From Cryptomeria japonica (taxonomy: Eukaryota > Streptophyta > Pinopsida > Cupressales > Cupressaceae): 64,000 nucleotides of DNA. Numbering within the stretch: position 1 is the first letter of the stretch; every line of letters begins with the position of its first letter. Location of the stretch: NCBI RefSeq assembly GCF_030272615.1, contig NC_081413.1, positions 183,778,951 to 183,842,950 on the forward strand. Reading direction: 5' to 3'. Below the pieces are notes generated by a model, which made no database searches, was not told where the DNA came from, and saw only the letters and a list, made by a program, of their open reading frames with translations. Made by a program: the position numbers and the translations under genes. This document shows positions 58,967 through 64,000 of this stretch, piece after piece.

Positions 58967-59722
58967 ATGTGTTGTCATTGATGTCAACATATTTCTCTAT
59001 GTATTTCAATATTGCAGACAGATTAAGTGAGTTGGTTTGTCCAACGTGTTGTAGATGAGTTGTTGCGAATTAAAGGGTTTTGAGATAAGTATCTCTAGTT
59101 GATTCAACTAAAATTTCAGAGGTTCGCGTGAATATTTGATCAAGTTATGAGATCTGGTATTGTGGTTGGTTTTTCAGTTGTTCAGTATTTTGGATTTTGC
59201 TCCGCATTAAAATATCTTGTTTTGCAGATTTGGCAGAGTGTTTAGGACGTTCATATGTGTCCTTAATTCAGATGGTTTGTGATTTGGAGATCCGCAAGTG
59301 ATTCTTATAAGTTTGACAGTCAGTTCAGTTAGTGTTCTTAAAGTTTGGTATAATGATGATGAAGATTCTAGTAAGTGGTGTTGGTGCGGTTGTTGTTGTG
59401 ATATTTTATGATGCTTGTGGATGTTTCTAGATTGTGTCCTATCTGTGTTGGTGGTCCACATTGATTATTGTGTGCGTTATTGATGATTTTTCTTGATCCA
59501 GTGGTGTTCTTCATGTTCTTGGATGATATGATGATTGTAGCATGTTGCGGATGTTCGTGGCATAATTCTTGGAGGTGTTTCATCTTCGAGGTGGTGATTT
59601 AGGTCCATACTATGTCTTAGCCAACATTGTTTTGGTCCGCACATAATGTTTTAGCGTGTAAGGTTATATCTTTGTAATTTGTGATGTGTTTTGAGCCGAC
59701 CTTGAAAGATTGGTTGATGACA
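58967..59722 (+). repeat. Copia-type LTR fragment
   Basis: It begins TGTTGTCATTGATGTCAACA, the reverse complement of the conserved end of the LTRs at 698, 6549 and 11994, so it is an LTR start in plus orientation. No internal coding sequence follows. The second Gypsy LTR starts at 59725, so the fragment was probably cut by that insertion. Confidence 0.5.
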
Positions 59723-59724
59723 TG

Positions 59725-60922
59725 TGTAGACACCTAAAAATGGTCAACGCTTGTGGAGTCATACTTTAACATTTGCGCATTGCCTCATTTTAGGTTTTTG
59801 CATTGCACTAACATTTCTCCTATGTCACGCACTTGGTTTTTATCATTTGCGAGCATCGAGTCATTCTTCTACATTCTTCATTCATCTTGCTTTCGAATTT
59901 GGTCTTGTCGACAACAATCTTCAATCATGATTTTGGTCGATCTTTGTCCTTGTCAATCTTGTCATATTGCGATTGATTCGTCATCGATCCTTGTCCTTTT
60001 CAATCATGTCAATTTGGTCAATTTTTCATTGATTTTTGTCAACCAACCTCAATCAAATCATTTATCAACACTGGTCATTTATCAATTCAAAACCATGATC
60101 GAATCGATATCAACTATCCTTTGTCAAGACCTAATTGTCATCCTTGCATTTCTAATTCATCTTCCAAGGTTTTATGATTTGTTCATTTAATCTTGTTTGG
60201 CATTTTCCCTCTAGGTTAAATAATTTATTTATTTATCCTAAGTCTTCTTGTCACAATTAAATGTTTATTTAATTGGCTAATTAATTTCCTCCTATTTTTG
60301 TAAATTAATTAATGAATGAGAAATTATTAATTAATTTACCTATTTTTCATCAAATTCCTAATTTCTCCTAAATTCCTAAATGTCTATTTCTATTTCAAAT
60401 TCATGTCATAAATCCTTGCATAGCAATTTGTCATAATTTGTCATAAATTGTCATAAATCCTTGCATAGCAATTTGTCATAGACATGTCATAATTTTGCTA
60501 TTCTTGATTTGAATTTCCATTCGAATCACTATCATGCTAATTTGTTCATCTCTCCAATTTGTCTATAAATTGGATGAGTTTCTTCAATCAAATCCTTCCC
60601 CCCCTAATCAGATTATCGAATTTCTAATCAATCACGCTTCGAGTACTTTTGAGCAATTTTCTTACCTACTTGCTTTCAATCATGTATGTGCACTTGTAGG
60701 TGAAATCTACAACCAAACTATTTGAAGAGGAAAGAAGAACAATGGAGCCGCATGAAGGAAGCATTCATATCCATGTTTGGTTTGCATAGTATTTACTTTT
60801 GAATGTTTTATCTTTATGTCTCTATTGAGTGTTGTTTAGGATAGATCATTGCAATGAGCTTTCGTGATTGGGCTAGATTAGTGTTGATTTGTTTGTGATG
60901 ATTTCCTATTTCCTAACGTACA
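59725..60922 (+). repeat. 5' LTR of the second Gypsy element
   Basis: It starts TGTAGACACCTAAAAATGG, the inverted form of the ending of the first Gypsy LTR (TTTTAGGTGTCTACA), and probably ends ACGTACA. A direct repeat of CATAAATCCTTGCATAGCAA occurs twice near 60409-60475. The right border is inferred from the primer site. Confidence 0.65.
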
Positions 60923-60927
60923 TTAAT

Positions 60928-60947
60928 TGGTGAACCTGACGTGAAAA
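60928..60947 (+). other. Candidate primer-binding site
   Basis: TGGTGAACCTGACGTGAAAA follows the proposed LTR end after five bases. TGG would pair with a tRNA CCA end; the tRNA is not identified. Confidence 0.45.
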
Positions 60948-63117
60948 TGGTTGGATCTAATATTTTTTTGAATGTTTTGTGAAGTTGCAGATTTTTTTGT
61001 GGAGAAATTGCAGATTTTTCTTCTAAGAAAAAAATAGTCATAATCAATTGAAAACGTAAAAAATTTAATGTATAATTAAAATAAACTATTTTTGGGTTTA
61101 TTAGATAATGTTGTTACCTTTCCAGATCATTTTACGGTTTGTGATTTGGATAAATATTGAGGAAGTTATGATATTTTTAATTATGCTGCTGTAAATGGTC
61201 AAAATTTTCAAAAAAACAAAATCATGCAACCTTCATCTAGATTAATTTATCTTGGCAAATTAATCATGCATTCATGCAAATTTTATCTAGATTAATCTAG
61301 GGTGGTAAATTTGATAAATTTTACATAGATTAATCTAAGAGGACAAAGAATCACAACTTTTATGGATTAATTTTGATGGTGATTCATTTCTCTTGATTCT
61401 CTAACATTGTTGGTAGCTTTGTGGCGAAATGCTTGACAAAGAATTATTTCACAAACTACTAATGAATTGTTTGCAGGTTTTCTAGTCAAAGACCAAATGA
61501 ATCAAACTCCTAACTTAGTGATTTTGCAGGTTGCCTTATATTCCAACCAAACTTTGTGTTTGTTATTTTTAATTAGGCACCTAGTATGATTTCTAAATAG
61601 GTTGGAATGAATGTATTTTTGCTTTGATTGTTGAGTTTGACATTGGAGTAGGAGAGTATGCTCTCATCCTTCTTAGGGTGATCAGAAATCTAGATCTTCG
61701 ATACCATGCTCATTGTCTTGATTGTGTGTCACCTTTAGAGGGCCTGCCTTCCCGACCATTTGCTTTTGCAAGCAAGTGATAATCGTGAGAAGGGAACGAC
61801 CCAAAGTGAGTACGGCTAGAATACCTTGGCATTCTAACTCACTATAAACAAATACGTGATGGGCGAAAGCTTTGAAGGAAGCGTTACGTGGGAATTGTAG
61901 TTACTTGGGAAGTGATGACCCTTGAACTCTTTCTCATATCAACATCTAAGTAGGGCCTCACGATCTAAATCATGCTTGCGCGACTACATTTGTTTGGTAT
62001 CTTGATGGGCTTAATGTCTCAATCACGCTTGCGTGACATCAAGGAGTAACACTTAACAAAAATCCTTACTAAACACCTTGTTTTTAGAGGCCAAAAACCC
62101 TTCTAGTTGCTTGAGAAGGACAAGTTCGGATACTTGGAAGAGATACTAAGTTTGCCATGGGGAGATTTCCATGGGGACTGATGCTTGGCTGCCCTGAGAA
62201 GTGAGTGTCGTGGAGGGGAGCACGTGGGGTCAAGCATCTATGTATTCTCCTTGAATCCCATAATGAGTCTACCTCTCAAGTACCTGATGTCCTTGCCTAC
62301 CATAAGAAATGTGGGAATGAGCATGATTGTTTTGAGTCTAAGTTGAAATATCTTGTCTTCTTTGCTTGTCAAAAGTTGAAATTGTATCTCACTTAAAAAC
62401 AAGATGAATTGATTCAAAACAAGATTAAACACAAGAACATTTTATCCAACAAAGTTCAAACACTTTCAAACATGGTTGTCAAACATTTGTCAAAATCTTG
62501 TCTCAACATTCATGTCACTTAGATTTAGGTTCATCCTAGGTTTGCATTTTGTAAGATCATTGTCAAGGTTAAGTTTCATCTAAGTCATACCCCTTTTGCA
62601 TATCAATAAGGTTCATTTATTTGCATATGTCCTCTTGCATTAGAGTAATATCATTGTCATACATTTGCATTTGTATACCCTAAGTCTCTTCATTAAGCTT
62701 AAGTCATTATCATATCATAGCAATTGTCCCTTTGCATATAGTGTCAAAACTAGGTTTTGTCATACTTGAGTAATCCAAATCTTTGATAAACTCTAAGTCA
62801 TTGTTAGGAAGTCTAGACCTTATCAAACCTTTTGTCCTTTTGTCATCAATGTCATTTCGTCAAACCTAGCTTAGTATCCAAGCATATAGGGGAGACATTG
62901 TCATTTTGTCCTTTGAGGTCTAGACATCATTTCAATTTCCTAAGGGTCTCTTTTAGATTTGCATTCAAAAGTTTGTCAAAATCTTTGAAAACAACCAAGA
63001 ACATAGGTTGCATTCTTGCCATAGATTTGCATCTTCACCTATTTAGGTTGCATTTAGTTGCATATCATACATCATCCTTTTAAAATCAAAAATCCAAAAA
63101 AAACATTACATAATGAC
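60948..63117 (+). other. 5' leader of the second Gypsy element
   Basis: There is no long ORF. The block 61734-62230 matches the first element's leader block in order and spacing. 62500-63060 repeats short words such as TTTGTCA, TTTGCAT and AAGTCAT. Confidence 0.6.
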
Positions 63118-64000
63118 ATGTCTATTGAAACAAGGTTCCAAGCACCAATGATGCAACAAAGTTTGACGTATCAACCGACAATGCAATCGAATTTTAATCC
63201 AAGGCAATCACAATTATATCCAACCCAACAACAAGGCAATATCGGTCAAACTTATCATGATGATGTAAATCTCCAAATACAAAAACTAGAGGAGAAGCTA
63301 GCCCAAGAAAATGAGATATTGGAACAAAAAGTGAAAAACATTGCGAAGAATAGATCACAAATGTCCAAAATGTTTCAAAAATTTCCAGGTCGAAATCTAA
63401 AGATTGAGCCAATTGATGTAAGATCTCTTCTTGAACGATCAGACATACCAGCTCTCCTCTCACAAATAGAGATGATGAAACAATTTCAAGAAAAGAGACA
63501 ACATCAATTTCAACATTATGTGCCTCCACAACAAGAACAAGAAGGTGTTTACTATCAATTAGATTTTCAACCAATACAACCAATGGTCCAATTTCAACAA
63601 TATGTCCAACCAACTATACAATGTCCGCAAATGGTTCAACCAATGGTGGAATATCAATGTCAACAACTGCAACCAAACATTCAAAAACAAAGGTTGCAAC
63701 ATGCACCAAGCCAAGTTTTAAACATGTCGGAACAATTGAACCAAGTCCAATATCAAAACATGAAATCAAACCAAATCCTTGCCAAACAAGTTCAAATTCC
63801 AGATTCAACTATGTCAAAACCTCGAAAGAAAGGTGGCTTTATTGCAATGATCTTAAGGAAACTACCAAGTGAGTTCTTTGAGGAAGATCAAGATAATACA
63901 CTTATGTCTAGCAATGCCTCATCCCCCCACAAACAAATTGACTCTCCAGTGGCCTCTATCCCTACACCTTTAGAAGTTTCACAAGAACCTTCTATATTGT
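63118..64000 (+). CDS. Gln-rich gag N-terminus of the second Gypsy element (runs off the window)
   Basis: An ORF starting ATG at 63118 is open to the end of the window, 294 codons and one base. It has a Gln-rich start (RFQAPMMQQSLTYQ), a coiled-coil stretch (NLQIQKLEEKLAQENEILEQ), a conserved-looking FQKFPGRNLKIEPIDVRSLL segment, a long Gln/Pro/Met-rich repeat region, and a KPRKKGGFIAMILRKLP segment. Position after an LTR and leader makes it the gag start. The absence of stops over almost 0.9 kb suggests this element is younger or under recent constraint. The gag core domain would lie further right. Antisense ORFs over this stretch are shadows. Confidence 0.7.
   Translation, partial: MSIETRFQAPMMQQSLTYQPTMQSNFNPRQSQLYPTQQQGNIGQTYHDDVNLQIQKLEEKLAQENEILEQKVKNIAKNRSQMSKMFQKFPGRNLKIEPIDVRSLLERSDIPALLSQIEMMKQFQEKRQHQFQHYVPPQQEQEGVYYQLDFQPIQPMVQFQQYVQPTIQCPQMVQPMVEYQCQQLQPNIQKQRLQHAPSQVLNMSEQLNQVQYQNMKSNQILAKQVQIPDSTMSKPRKKGGFIAMILRKLPSEFFEEDQDNTLMSSNASSPHKQIDSPVASIPTPLEVSQEPSIL

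Larger units (their letters stand above)
59725..64000 (+). mobile_element. Second Gypsy element, 5' part only
   Basis: An LTR (59725 to about 60922), a TGG-initial primer-site candidate (60928), a 2.2-kb leader sharing a conserved block with the first Gypsy element, and the start of gag are present. The element continues past the window. It is on the plus strand, opposite to the first Gypsy. Confidence 0.75.

Noticed and set aside
61734-62230. Possible rRNA-like fragment (compact GC-richer block with gaacgaccc-type words)
   Set aside because: It does not match rRNA as far as I can tell. The same block sits at the same place in the other Gypsy leader, so it is an element feature.
63194-63808. 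Minus-strand ORFs over the second gag start
   Set aside because: They are antisense shadows of the Gln-rich plus-strand ORF. The Val/Leu/Ile-rich translation is what reverse-read Gln and Asn codons give.

Overview
This looks like nuclear DNA from a seed plant with a large, retrotransposon-rich genome. Most of the window is nested or adjacent retroelements with plant hallmarks: Copia and Ty3/Gypsy (Tat-type) LTR elements, plant L1-type LINEs and tRNA-derived SINEs. Only one convincing host gene is present. A conifer or other gymnosperm is a reasonable guess from the element mix and low gene density, but nothing here proves it.

Layout. 1-697 and 8041-10330 are the two halves of an unrecognised, decayed coding sequence. 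A 7.3-kb Copia element (698-8035, minus strand, 5-bp target duplication ATAAG) splits it. 10.5-13.8 kb holds a degenerate repeat block, a LINE fragment and a probable solo Copia-type LTR. A decayed but nearly full-length LINE with a 15-bp target duplication lies at 13841-20506 (plus). A 16.1-kb Tat-type Gypsy element with almost identical LTRs fills 20927-37074 (minus) and sits in an older LINE remnant (37080-37960). 38-41 kb is AT-rich and holds one SINE. A three-exon host gene for a DUF4378 (TRM-like) protein lies at 42730-45514, with a probable upstream leader exon and intron. After a second SINE come a 5'-truncated Copia element (47561 to about 51.4 kb, minus), AT-rich DNA with LTR remnants, a decayed LINE-type ORF (57.1-58.2 kb), a Copia LTR fragment, and the 5' end of a second Gypsy element (from 59725, plus). 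The glutamine-rich gag ORF of that second element runs off the window.

The most unusual part is the 16-kb Gypsy element. Its gag-pol unit is read leftward. Between pol and the 3' LTR, on the opposite strand, it carries a second gene that encodes a plant mobile domain protein with a C-terminal coiled coil. This gene has a TATA-like box, a 38-codon first exon, an intron with good GT/AG borders and a phase-0 junction into the domain exon. Both units, gag-pol and the antisense gene, are preceded by an array of the decamer CGCGTCTGTG, in the same orientation relative to the gene that follows. The antisense gene's intron also holds seven copies of a 25-nt unit. Six of them can form a perfect 5-bp stem whose sequence differs between copies while pairing is kept.

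The copy is defective. It has an in-frame TAG in gag, a frameshift and a stop after the protease, a homopolymer frameshift after RT, Asp-to-Gly in the second RNase H, Glu-to-Lys in the integrase triad, and two TAGs plus a frameshift in the antisense gene. The second Gypsy element shares a leader block of about 450 nt with the first, so the two belong to related families.
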